Assembly (NCBI GenBank): GCA_009731375.1
Contig: BJOX01000128.1
Location: 331,147-373,407, forward strand
Length of the DNA stretch: 42,261 nucleotides
From: Paulinella micropora
Lineage: Eukaryota; Cercozoa; Imbricatea; Euglyphida
Direction of reading: 5' to 3'
The notes under the pieces were generated by a model that did no database searches, had not been told where the DNA came from, and was given only the letters and a program-made list of their open reading frames with translations. Positions 27,116-35,012 of this stretch are shown here, in pieces (positions within the stretch are counted from its first letter, which is position 1; every line of letters begins with the position of its first letter). Position numbers and translations under genes: made by a program.

Positions 27116-28228
27116 ATGGTTGAAACCAAAATTACCATCCGGCTCACTTACTGGGTTAGCGAGCATGGCCAAATCGATGAAAAAAACGCCATTCGCGTCG
27201 TGCCTCGAAGCACGACCTACGAGGAACTCAGGGGGCGGCTGGGCATGCCAGACTGGATGCCACTGCAATCCCCAGTAGACGAATTACGAGCTAGTCTGCG
27301 CGAATGGGAAGTAGACAAACAAGAACCGGTCCCGGAAAGCTGGCGAACCGCAGACGTTGTTCCGCTAGAACTAAAACAGGGGAGACCAGAATACAAGTTT
27401 TTTGCGACGCGAGATCCCGGGGCTTGTGGCACGGAAACTATGGCAGAGCGACATGTTGACACTTATTACAGTCTGACAGGGCCAATACGAGAGCACAGAA
27501 CTCCACAAATCTTATTTCGAACACCCGGAGGCACAGAAATACCAAGGCCGAGCGAAGCGGAGAGAAAGAAAAAGGCAGGGCGAAGCTTTTCCTGCTTCGC
27601 TTTGTTCTTTGATACGCCCTGGGGCACATATTCGTCGTTTAATCTTGCGTATGTGCCTCTCGACGTAGTGCACAACATTGCGGAGGCCTTGAGGTTTTTC
27701 GTGGAGCCTGCTGACAGCGTGGATAATGCTCCGAGCGTGAACGGGGAAAGACTGCAAGAGCTCCTTGATCTCGACGAAGCGCTCAGCACAGTGCTTCCCG
27801 ACAGAGACCGCCTCTTCCGCAGCGAAGACAAAAATGATCAACAGTGGAAGAAGCTCTTTGCCGCCCGGCCAGAGGAAGAGTGGCAAAGCTTCTTTGCCGC
27901 CTGGCTAGAAAGCAAGGCGTGTCCGCTGCCGGCCAGTTGGTTGGACGTTATCAAGCGCTGCCCACGGACGGAGGACTGGTGCGGGGAGCTCGGGCTGCAC
28001 GCCGTACGATGTCTGATGGCACTTTTGCGCGATACACCTGGTTGTACCGCTGAGGTCTTGGCTATCAACACGAGCCTCAACGAAATCATCCCACGGTTGC
28101 CAAGCACAAAAAGCAAAGTGTATTTTGCACGGGTAGCCAGCCGCATTGCAGGCACGGCCGGGGCTAAACAGATGCTGACAAGTATGTTCCCTCAAGCTCA
28201 GTGCAGGATTTGTGGTCGAAGAAAATAA
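27116..28228 (+). CDS. Hypothetical protein with C-terminal CxxC
   Basis: The 370-residue product starts MVETKITIRLTYWV. The first ~60 residues could adopt a ubiquitin-like beta-grasp (TKITIRLTYWV...AIRVVPRSTTYEELRGRL), but this is only suggestive. The middle has a basic stretch (SEAERKKKAGRSF). The C-terminal half is helical with a repeated pattern KKLFAARPEEEWQSFFAAW. The end, CRICGRRK, is half of a zinc knuckle. I recognise no family. The ORF is intact, with a consensus-like AAGAAATGG start context and AATAAAA-like sequence after the stop. Confidence 0.55.
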   Translation: MVETKITIRLTYWVSEHGQIDEKNAIRVVPRSTTYEELRGRLGMPDWMPLQSPVDELRASLREWEVDKQEPVPESWRTADVVPLELKQGRPEYKFFATRDPGACGTETMAERHVDTYYSLTGPIREHRTPQILFRTPGGTEIPRPSEAERKKKAGRSFSCFALFFDTPWGTYSSFNLAYVPLDVVHNIAEALRFFVEPADSVDNAPSVNGERLQELLDLDEALSTVLPDRDRLFRSEDKNDQQWKKLFAARPEEEWQSFFAAWLESKACPLPASWLDVIKRCPRTEDWCGELGLHAVRCLMALLRDTPGCTAEVLAINTSLNEIIPRLPSTKSKVYFARVASRIAGTAGAKQMLTSMFPQAQCRICGRRK

Positions 28229-28494
28229 GCTTGGGTGTGGACAGGAGGAAAGAGCCCGCGCCCCAGAAGGAGGCCGCAAAGCAGAAACAGGCACAAATCG
28301 TAGATTTGTTTTTTTTAAAATAAAAATCAGAAGGTGGAAATCTTCTTCAGATCTGCTCGCAATGTCAGGCGGGGCGGGGGGAGGGGGCAGGAGAAGCAGA
28401 ACATATTGCAGGCGAAGATTTATTTATTTGTACCGGGCAGACACATCCGTCTCCCCACAACGTGCTGATCTAATCTACAATTTCTAGGTTCGAA
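28229..28494. other. Spacer between convergent genes
   Basis: It contains TTTTAAAATAAAAATC near 28313 (a possible polyadenylation signal) and a G-rich stretch at 28370-28390. No gene is seen. Confidence 0.5.
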
Positions 28495-31400
28495 CTAGAC
28501 GCAGTAGGCTTGCTGGTTTAGAGTCGTAGTTAGCTCAGCCACATAGGCTGCAGTCATTACATTACAACCCGACTGACCGCTGGGCAAGGAATAGTACATG
28601 GAAGTGATGATGAATCTGTATTGCAGCCAGGCAGTCGAAGCCCCGATGGTTACCAACTGGCACTGGCCCGCCGTCCCCGACCAGGTCAGGCTCGTAGTCG
28701 TCAGGGAGCCCCAGCTGGTCCCGTCGTTAGACACCGCAAACGTTATAGCACTGGGCCCCGCATATTCGCCACTCGCCCCCGCTGCGGTCAAACACACGTT
28801 CACGGACTGGAGCTTGGCCGAAGCGGTGGTTGAAGAGATTTTGACCAACTCGCCGTAGGTAGTGACCCCAGACACCACGGTAGCGTACGCGGTTGTTTTC
28901 GCTTGACAATAAACCTGCTGGCCCGTGGCCGTGCCGCCGAGGCCCACCACGTGGACGTTGTACCGTCCATGCTGTTCCAGGGAAGATTTGGGCTTGTTGC
29001 AGCCGTGGCGGTTATGCTCCAAGCCCCGGAAGCGGCGGTCGAGGTGTACGTTGGCACGACGGTCGCCGCCGGTTGGCAGCTGGGCGATTTGGTGGGCGTG
29101 GCGGTGCTGGTGACAGAGACGGTAGGCGAGATCGAGACGGTCGGGGTTGGGGTGATGGAGATCGTAGGCGTGATCGAGACGGTCGGGGTTCGGGTGATTG
29201 AGATAGTAGGCGTGATCGAGACGGTTGGCGTTGGCGTGACAGAGGTGGTAGGGGTTAGTGACACGGTGGGCGTAATTGAAATGGTCGGGGTCAGCGAAAT
29301 TGTGCGTGTAAGCGAGATGGTCGGGGAGGCGGTCTGGGTGGTAGAAATGGTAGACGTCAGAGAGACAGTAGGGCTCCGCGACAGCGAACCGGTTGGCGTC
29401 ACTGAGACGGTGGGAGTAAGCGAGATGGTGGAAGTAATCGAGACGGTGGGGGTTAGCGACAGAGAAACAGTGGGGGTCACTGAAACNNNNNNNNNNGGTC
29501 ACCGACACGGTGGGCGTAATTGAAATGGTCGGGGTCACCGAAACGCTGGGCGTAATCGAAATGGTCGGGGTCACCGAAACGCTGGGCGTCACTGAAATGG
29601 TCGGGGTCACCGACACGGTGGGCGTAATTGAAATGGTCGGGGTCACCGAAACGCTGGGCGTAATTGAAATGGTCGGGGTCACCGAAACGCTGGGCGTCAC
29701 TGAAATGGTCGGGGTCACCGACACGGTGGGCGTAATTGAAATGGTCGGGCTCACCGAGACGCTGGGCGTCACTGAAATGGTGGGCGTCACTGAAATGGTC
29801 GGGCTCACCGAAACGCTGGGCGTAATTGAAATGGTCGGGGTCACCGAGACGGTGGGCGTAATTGAATTGGTCGGGCTCACCGAAACGCTGGGCGTAATTG
29901 AAATGGTGGGCGTAATTGAAATTGCCGGGCTCACCGAAACGCTGGGCGTAATTGAAATGGTCGGGGTCACCGAAACGCTGGGCGTAATTGAAATGGTCGG
30001 GGTCACCGAAACGCTGGGCGTCACTGAAATGGTGGGCGTCACTGAAATGGTCGGGGTCACCGAGACGGTGGGCGTAATTGAAATGGTCGGGCTCACCGAA
30101 ACGGTGGGCGTAATTGAATTGGTCGGGCTCACCGAAACGCTGGGCGTAATTGAATTGGTCGGGCTCACCGAAACGCTGGGCGTAATTGAAATGGTGGGCG
30201 TAATTGAAATTGCCGGGGTCGCTGAAATGGGCGTAATTGAAATGGTGGGCGTAATTGAAATGGTGGGCGTAATTGAATTGGTCGGGCTCACCGAAACGCT
30301 GGGCGTAATTGAATTGGTCGGGCTCACCGAAACGCTGGGCGTAATTGAAATTGCCGGGGTCGCTGAAATGGTGGGCGTAATTGAAATGGTCGGGGTCACC
30401 GAGACGGTGGGCGTAATTGAATTGGTCGGGCTCACCGAAACGCTGGGCGTAATTGAATTGGTCGGGCTCACCGAAACGCTGGGCGTAATTGAAATGGTGG
30501 GCGTAATTGAAATTGTCGGGCTCACCGGAACGCTGGGCGTAATTGAAATGGTGGGCGTAATTGAAATTGCCGGGGTCGCTGAAATGGCGGGCGTAATTGA
30601 AATGGTCGGGGTCACCGAGACGGTGGGCGTAATTGAAATGGTCGGGCTCATTGAAATGGTCGGGGTCGCTGAAATGGTCGGGCTCACCGAAACGCTGGGC
30701 GGCACTGAAACGCTAGCCGTTGCTGAAATGGTGGGCGTAATTGAAATGGTGGGCGTCAACGAGTTAGTCAGTGAAATGGTTGGCGTCAGTGACGGTAGCC
30801 ATTGCTGGCATTGTAGCGGCGCCTGCCAGTTGGCCAGGCCAGATGTCTCCACCATTTGCAGACACGCCTCTTGTGTCATGTTAGTGTGCCAGCCGCTCAG
30901 GTTCTGCACCAGCTGAGGCGCGCCTGCCAGCAGCTGCCATGCATCTTGTAGGCTAGTGAGCTGCCAGCGCGACAGGTCTCCCGACAGCTCAATGGCACCC
31001 GCCAACATACCCGTCGCATTGATGACGCGTGACATGTCCCACCCCTCCCAACCCGGAATCACGAGCGCGGCTGTACCATTGAACATCCACGCCACGTCTA
31101 CCGTTCGCGAAAGATCCCACGCGGTAACGTTGGCAAACTTGAGACACGGCGAATTCGCAAAGGTGGCGCGCAACGAACTGGTTGACACCTGTAGCCCCGA
31201 AACGTCAAAGCAGGCGGACAGACCCGAAAAACTGTACGCGAGCGATGATACACCTGTTGTGTTCAGATCGGCAAGCGGGGGGAGCGACACCAAGGCGGTC
31301 TCGCCGTAAAAGTGGTATCCATCGTCGGGCGCCATCCGCAGCCCGCCCCACTGCAGGATCCGCACTAGACCTACATCCCCTGACTGCTGATCGCGCCAGA

Positions 31401-31710
31401 TCGGCGTCATGGCCCAACCGATCACTGGTCCCTCGAAGATAGCCACAAACACGCCCGCACTCGCAAAAGTGTGCGTGCAAGGTGCGCTGGCGGTGCACGC
31501 TTGGGTCGGCGTGTTGTCGCCCCAGTACACGAGATAGCCACTATCAGCCATACGCCGCCGTTGACTGGACTGTGAGGGCACCGTCCACACAGCGCCGCCC
31601 ACGGCTGTCCGCAGTTCCAGCACGAGGTCCGACGGCCGGGGCGCGCGATACACATACGGGCAACGCGCCCGGGCCAAGCTGGACGCCAGTACCGCTAATA
31701 GCCAATACAT
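28495..31710 (-). CDS. Large secreted surface protein: PKD-like, BspA/DUF285-like, Ser/Thr/Pro repeat stalk, discoidin-like C-terminus
   Basis: The product begins with a signal peptide (MYWLLAVLASSLARARC). Next come a PKD-like fold (YLVYWGDNTPT...THTFASAGVFVAIF), BspA/DUF285-type repeats (AWDLSRTVDVAWMF, GWDMSRVINATGML, DLSRWQLTSL, NLSGWHTNM) and a very long stalk of hexapeptide repeats (SITPTI, SVSVSP and TNSITP variants). A C-terminal domain carries MDGTTSTWWAS and ends in QQAYCV; it resembles a discoidin/F5-8C carbohydrate-binding module and matches the C-terminus of the divergent paralogue. A 10-N gap (29487-29496) lies in the repeats, and a one-base frame change is needed near 28,945. 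The likely role is adhesion or cell-surface recognition. There is no transmembrane anchor. Confidence 0.75.
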   Translation of the reverse strand: MYWLLAVLASSLARARCPYVYRAPRPSDLVLELRTAVGGAVWTVPSQSSQRRRMADSGYLVYWGDNTPTQACTASAPCTHTFASAGVFVAIFEGPVIGWAMTPIWRDQQSGDVGLVRILQWGGLRMAPDDGYHFYGETALVSLPPLADLNTTGVSSLAYSFSGLSACFDVSGLQVSTSSLRATFANSPCLKFANVTAWDLSRTVDVAWMFNGTAALVIPGWEGWDMSRVINATGMLAGAIELSGDLSRWQLTSLQDAWQLLAGAPQLVQNLSGWHTNMTQEACLQMVETSGLANWQAPLQCQQWLPSLTPTISLTNSLTPTISITPTISATASVSVPPSVSVSPTISATPTISMSPTISITPTVSVTPTISITPAISATPAISITPTISITPSVPVSPTISITPTISITPSVSVSPTNSITPSVSVSPTNSITPTVSVTPTISITPTISATPAISITPSVSVSPTNSITPSVSVSPTNSITPTISITPTISITPISATPAISITPTISITPSVSVSPTNSITPSVSVSPTNSITPTVSVSPTISITPTVSVTPTISVTPTISVTPSVSVTPTISITPSVSVTPTISITPSVSVSPAISITPTISITPSVSVSPTNSITPTVSVTPTISITPSVSVSPTISVTPTISVTPSVSVSPTISITPTVSVTPTISVTPSVSVTPTISITPSVSVTPTISITPTVSVTPTISVTPSVSVTPTISITPSVSVTPTISITPTVSVTXXXXFSDPHCFSVANPHRLDYFHHLAYSHRLSDANRFAVAEPYCLSDVYHFYHPDRLPDHLAYTHNFADPDHFNYAHRVTNPYHLCHANANRLDHAYYLNHPNPDRLDHAYDLHHPNPDRLDLAYRLCHQHRHAHQIAQLPTGGDRRANVHLDRRFRGLEHNRHGCNKPKSSLEQHGRYNVHVVGLGGTATGQQVYCQAKTTAYATVVSGVTTYGELVKISSTTASAKLQSVNVCLTAAGASGEYAGPSAITFAVSNDGTSWGSLTTTSLTWSGTAGQCQLVTIGASTAWLQYRFIITSMYYSLPSGQSGCNVMTAAYVAELTTTLNQQAYCV
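29110..30790 (-). repeat. 18-bp/36-bp coding minisatellite
   Basis: Plus-strand modules GGGCGTAATTGAAATGGT and CGGGGTCACCGAAACGCT alternate for more than 1.2 kb (core 29497-30760). They encode Ser/Thr-Ile/Val-Ser-Ile/Val-Thr/Ser-Pro hexapeptides on the minus strand. Units differ mainly at a few positions and in order, as expected for array turnover. The opposite strand is also open over 1.4 kb only because of the repeat composition. Confidence 0.9.
29487..29496. other. Gap of 10 N inside the coding repeat array
   Basis: The frame after the gap differs from that before it, so the true missing length is not 10. The correct continuation towards lower coordinates is the PTVSLSLTPTVSITSTISL frame. 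Confidence 0.85.
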
Positions 31711-31832
31711 GTAACCAAGATAAGGTACAATTAACTCTTACCGGTTCAACGTGTTTTTTTTTACAATGGAAAAACAGAGAAAAAGTAGTACTTGAAACAA
31801 CAACAAAAGAAAAAAGGCCAATCCGGCCACGA

Positions 31833-31876
<44 letters not shown>

Positions 31877-32127
31877 CCCCCCCCCCCCCACCCCCCCCCC
31901 CCCCCCCCCCCCCCCNNNNNNNNNNCTCCTTCCCGTCTTTCTTCCTCCTGTCAAATTCCGGATCCCCCCCCCTCCTTTCTCCTTTCCCCTCCCCAGCCCA
32001 CCAAAAACCTCCCACCCCGCGCGCCGGCCCACTTACCACACCATCGCGCCGGCCCCCCCCCTCTTCTCCCAAACCCGCACAAGATCGCTCTTGCCGGCAC
32101 AGAAAAGATCCTGTAATCAAAAGAAGA
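31711..32127. other. Divergent spacer with long C-tract and gap
   Basis: It lies between the two paralogous surface-protein genes. A C-tract of about 80 nt (31834-31915, with single T and A interruptions) ends in 10 N (31916-31925). GCCGG-C9 at 32048-32061 reads G9-CCGGC on the minus strand. The surrounding sequence is C-rich. No gene is seen; plus-strand open frames here are poly-Pro artefacts. Confidence 0.7.
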
Positions 32128-33804
32128 ATGACAAACAATAAAGCAGGGCTGGGGTGGGTTTTGTTTGCGGTGTGCCATGCCCTCGCCTGGTCAGACACGA
32201 AGGCGCTGCTCTTGGTGGTAGAAGCCAACGTTCCGAACGCTGCCTTTTACTTGCCAGTCAATACTCTTAGCACCGTGCGCCGCCAGACCCAGCAAGCACC
32301 GGGGTCGTACGACATAGAATGGGGAGACGGCACGAGCGACCACTGCCCCGATCTCATGGGCGTTTGCTCCCACGTCTATGCCCAGGCAGGCAGGTACAAG
32401 CTGCGAGCCAATGGGCCCGTCCTGGACTGGGCCATGACGCCGGAGTGGCACGCGCGCAATGGCAATGGGACGCTACTGCGTGCCGTTGTAGATTGGGGGC
32501 AAATGCAGCCGGCGCTCGCGGGCGGACACCACTTTTATCGCGCCATGGGGCTAGAGTTCTTGCCTCCTCTGGCGCAATGGCAGGGCACCGCACAAGTGCG
32601 CAGCTGGAGGTACTCGTTTGCGGAACTGCTCGCCTCCTGTCAGACGACGCTCGCAGGCCTGCGGTTGCGCGACGCTACTGACCTGACGGGCATGCTGGCC
32701 TGGTCGTCAGGTCTGCACACGCCAGACGTGCGCACCTGGGATACGTCACGTGTCGAGAGCCTGGCACTGGCGTTCGCGGGGTGCCCGGCCGCAGAGATCA
32801 AGGGCCTAGCAAGCCTGAACACTGCCTCGCTGGTGAACGCGAGTGGCGCGTTTAGGGACTCTGCGCTGGCCACGCGCGCGCTGAACTGGGACGTGTCCAA
32901 ACTGCGGGATGCAAGCTACATGTTTGCGGGCGCGCGCAGCTTTGGTGCGGACCTCAGTGCGTGGGCGCTCCCGGCCGATGCCTTGGTCGATGGCATCTTC
33001 CGCGGGGCGGTCGGCTTCCGTGGCAATCTGAGCGGCTGGAGCAGGCTGGCGGCTTTCCAGGAGCCCGGTGGCTGTCAGAGTGCACTGGAGGGGTCCGGCT
33101 TGATGTTGGCACCGGACCCCACGCTGCTGCCGACCACGTGTAGGCCGCGACCAACACCACCCGCCAGCCAGCCTCCTCTGTGTTTCCCTGAGTTGGATTT
33201 TGTAGCGGCTTACCCACGCACTTATTACGACTGGAAACTAAGCTCCTCTTACCCGGACTGGCCCGCCTGGAAAGCTATGGACGGCAATGTTTCTACTTAC
33301 TGGGCGAGCGCCGGCCGGAAATACGGCGGTGCGCCCGACTGCAACCCTTGCATGTGCGGCGCCCTAGCGGGCTCTGCGATTACTCAGCCTATCCTAGGCC
33401 TCGACGCGGGGCAGGCGGGCGAGTACGTGGGGCTGGAGTTGACCACGCCGCCCCAAGTCACAGCCCGCCTGCTCAACGTAACCGTGTGCGCGACCGCTGC
33501 CGATGTGAAGGGCAACTTCTATGCGCCCGGGGGGCTGCGCATTGTAGGCTCGCGGGACGGCGGGCTCACCTGGCACAGCCTTTATGTCAGCGGATTCAAC
33601 GGCCTGCGCTGGCCAGACGGCCCTGGCTCCTGCTTCACAGCGTCTGGGCTTTTGGGGGCCGGTGCCTCAAATCTTTTCAGGCTCATCGTCACCGGAATGT
33701 ACCTGCGCCACCCGCCCGGGATCACGGGCTGTGCGGCTATGTCCGCGGCTATCGTAGGGGACATACGCTTGGGGCTGCGTCGAGCTGCTTATTGTGGATC
33801 CTAG
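32128..33804 (+). CDS. Secreted surface protein: PKD-like, BspA/DUF285-like, discoidin-like C-terminus, no stalk
   Basis: The 558-residue product starts MTNNKAGLGWVLFAVCHALAW, a probable signal peptide. It parallels the divergent neighbour domain by domain: PKD-like YDIEWGDGTS...SHVYAQAGRYKL, the shared WAMTPEW motif, HHFYRAMGLEFLPPLAQW, BspA/DUF285-type repeats (TWDTSRVESLALAFAG, NWDVSKLRDASYMFAG, DLSAWALP, NLSGWSRL), a short Pro linker, and a discoidin-like module with AMDGNVSTYWASAG, many Cys and a terminal AAYCGS. The neighbour's long Ser/Thr/Pro stalk is absent, replaced by a ~15-residue linker (RPRPTPPASQPP). It is an intact single ORF. The role is inferred to be extracellular adhesion or recognition. 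Confidence 0.8.
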   Translation: MTNNKAGLGWVLFAVCHALAWSDTKALLLVVEANVPNAAFYLPVNTLSTVRRQTQQAPGSYDIEWGDGTSDHCPDLMGVCSHVYAQAGRYKLRANGPVLDWAMTPEWHARNGNGTLLRAVVDWGQMQPALAGGHHFYRAMGLEFLPPLAQWQGTAQVRSWRYSFAELLASCQTTLAGLRLRDATDLTGMLAWSSGLHTPDVRTWDTSRVESLALAFAGCPAAEIKGLASLNTASLVNASGAFRDSALATRALNWDVSKLRDASYMFAGARSFGADLSAWALPADALVDGIFRGAVGFRGNLSGWSRLAAFQEPGGCQSALEGSGLMLAPDPTLLPTTCRPRPTPPASQPPLCFPELDFVAAYPRTYYDWKLSSSYPDWPAWKAMDGNVSTYWASAGRKYGGAPDCNPCMCGALAGSAITQPILGLDAGQAGEYVGLELTTPPQVTARLLNVTVCATAADVKGNFYAPGGLRIVGSRDGGLTWHSLYVSGFNGLRWPDGPGSCFTASGLLGAGASNLFRLIVTGMYLRHPPGITGCAAMSAAIVGDIRLGLRRAAYCGS

Positions 33805-33944
33805 CCGCCACGCTGTATTGAGAAGCGGTCGAAGCTGAATTAATTAAAAAAAAACTTTACCTAGCCTACTACACAAGACCTCCCACCTTCCCCCCGTCGT
33901 CGGGGGGCTGGGCTTGGCCTAAAGGCGACGAGCTAGAAAGATCT

Positions 33945-34563
33945 TTGTCCCTCCCAAAAAAAGAAACTATCTGTGCACAGGCCAAAAAAATGCAGGCCGC
34001 CGTCTCACTGCAAGAGCAGCTGTCACCGCCAGCTGTTGGCATTGGCACGACAGCGCCTGCACGGTCTGCACCTCAGTGGCTGACCTACTTTGGCACAGGA
34101 GAGGACGAGGAGGAGGACGACGACGAGGACTCCAGGGTGTCCGAGCTGCTGTCGGCCGGCGTTAATGTGCGCGAACTGACCCCCCTGCGGACCTGCAGCG
34201 GGCTCACCCCATGCAGAGCTGGCGGCCGTGGCCGCTACTGAGGTGCAAAGCTGGCACCTCAGTGGCTGCCGGAGGATCACGGACACCGGGCTGCAGGCTT
34301 TGGGAGCTCCGGCGGCGACGACCTGTCCAACTGCGGCCCGATCACCGACACGGGGCTCGCCATGTTGCGCCAGCTCGGCGGGCTGGAATAGCCTCGACTA
34401 TATTCACCGGATCACCGGCGCGGGGTCCATTTACCTTCGCTGCCCAAGCTGCGGCGGCTGCACTTTTGTGCCTACGATCGCATGATGGACGAAAACGCCA
34501 TCGACCGCCTAGTACTAGCAGAAGGTCTGCCCTCGCTCGGGTCGTGCGCGGCCACGCGATGAT
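33945..34563 (+). pseudogene. Degraded LRR (AMN1/FBXL-like) gene
   Basis: The first frame (from 33945, MSLPKKETICAQ; an internal Met near 33990 is also possible) gives a Ser/Ala-rich start, an acidic tract (GEDEEEDDDEDS) and SELLSAGVNVRELTPL, then goes astray. Typical LRR peptides follow in other frames: AELAAVAATEVQSWHLSGCR plus RITDTGLQALG; then GPITDTGLAMLRQLGGLE and a stop; then LPSLPKLRRLHFC and DENAIDRLVLAEGLPSL. At least three frame changes in ~600 bp make this a broken relative of the LRR gene at 19720-21109. Confidence 0.6.
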
Positions 34564-35012
34564 CACGGTAGCAGCCAGTCTCAAACGCAAGAGGCCGGAG
34601 CTGGTCGTGCAATGGTTTTGTTGACTGACAATTACAAAAAAGAATTTTATCGAGTGGCGGGAAGAAGAAGAGACCGGAGAGAAAAGTGGGGGAGGCACGG
34701 AGGCCTGACGACAAAGGGATGTCAGACCGCAAGTTTGCAAAAAAAGAAAACAAAAACTAAAAAGACAGCTTTTGCTTTTTTGTGGGAGAAAATTTCGGAT
34801 GGGAGGAGGGGGGGGGGCCGGTTCTTCTGGTGGCCAAAAAGGAAATTGCGCCTTGATCCTACAAATTTTGGCTGTACGAAGGTCCGGGGCGGGGTGTGTG
34901 GTCGAGAAACAGCCTAGATCATTTTTTTTAAACAAAATTTATATTTTTTTGGCAGGCGCAGGCTTCCTGGCCTCTTCGAATTGTCACCGACAGCGAAAAT
35001 TGTAAAGCTTGC
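34564..35012. other. Spacer with G10-CCGG tract
   Basis: It holds purine-rich sequence, A-runs, and G10-CCGGTT at 34808-34823 in the sense orientation about 190 bp upstream of the gene at 35013, then AT-rich sequence (TTTTTTTAAACAAAATTTATA). The tract and the bases after it resemble the site at 8126-8143. No gene. Confidence 0.5.

Noticed and set aside
29510-30916. 468-codon plus-strand ORF of GVIEMVGVTETL repeats
   Set aside because: It is antisense to the surface-protein stalk and open only because of the 18-bp repeat composition. It has no domain and no separate gene context.
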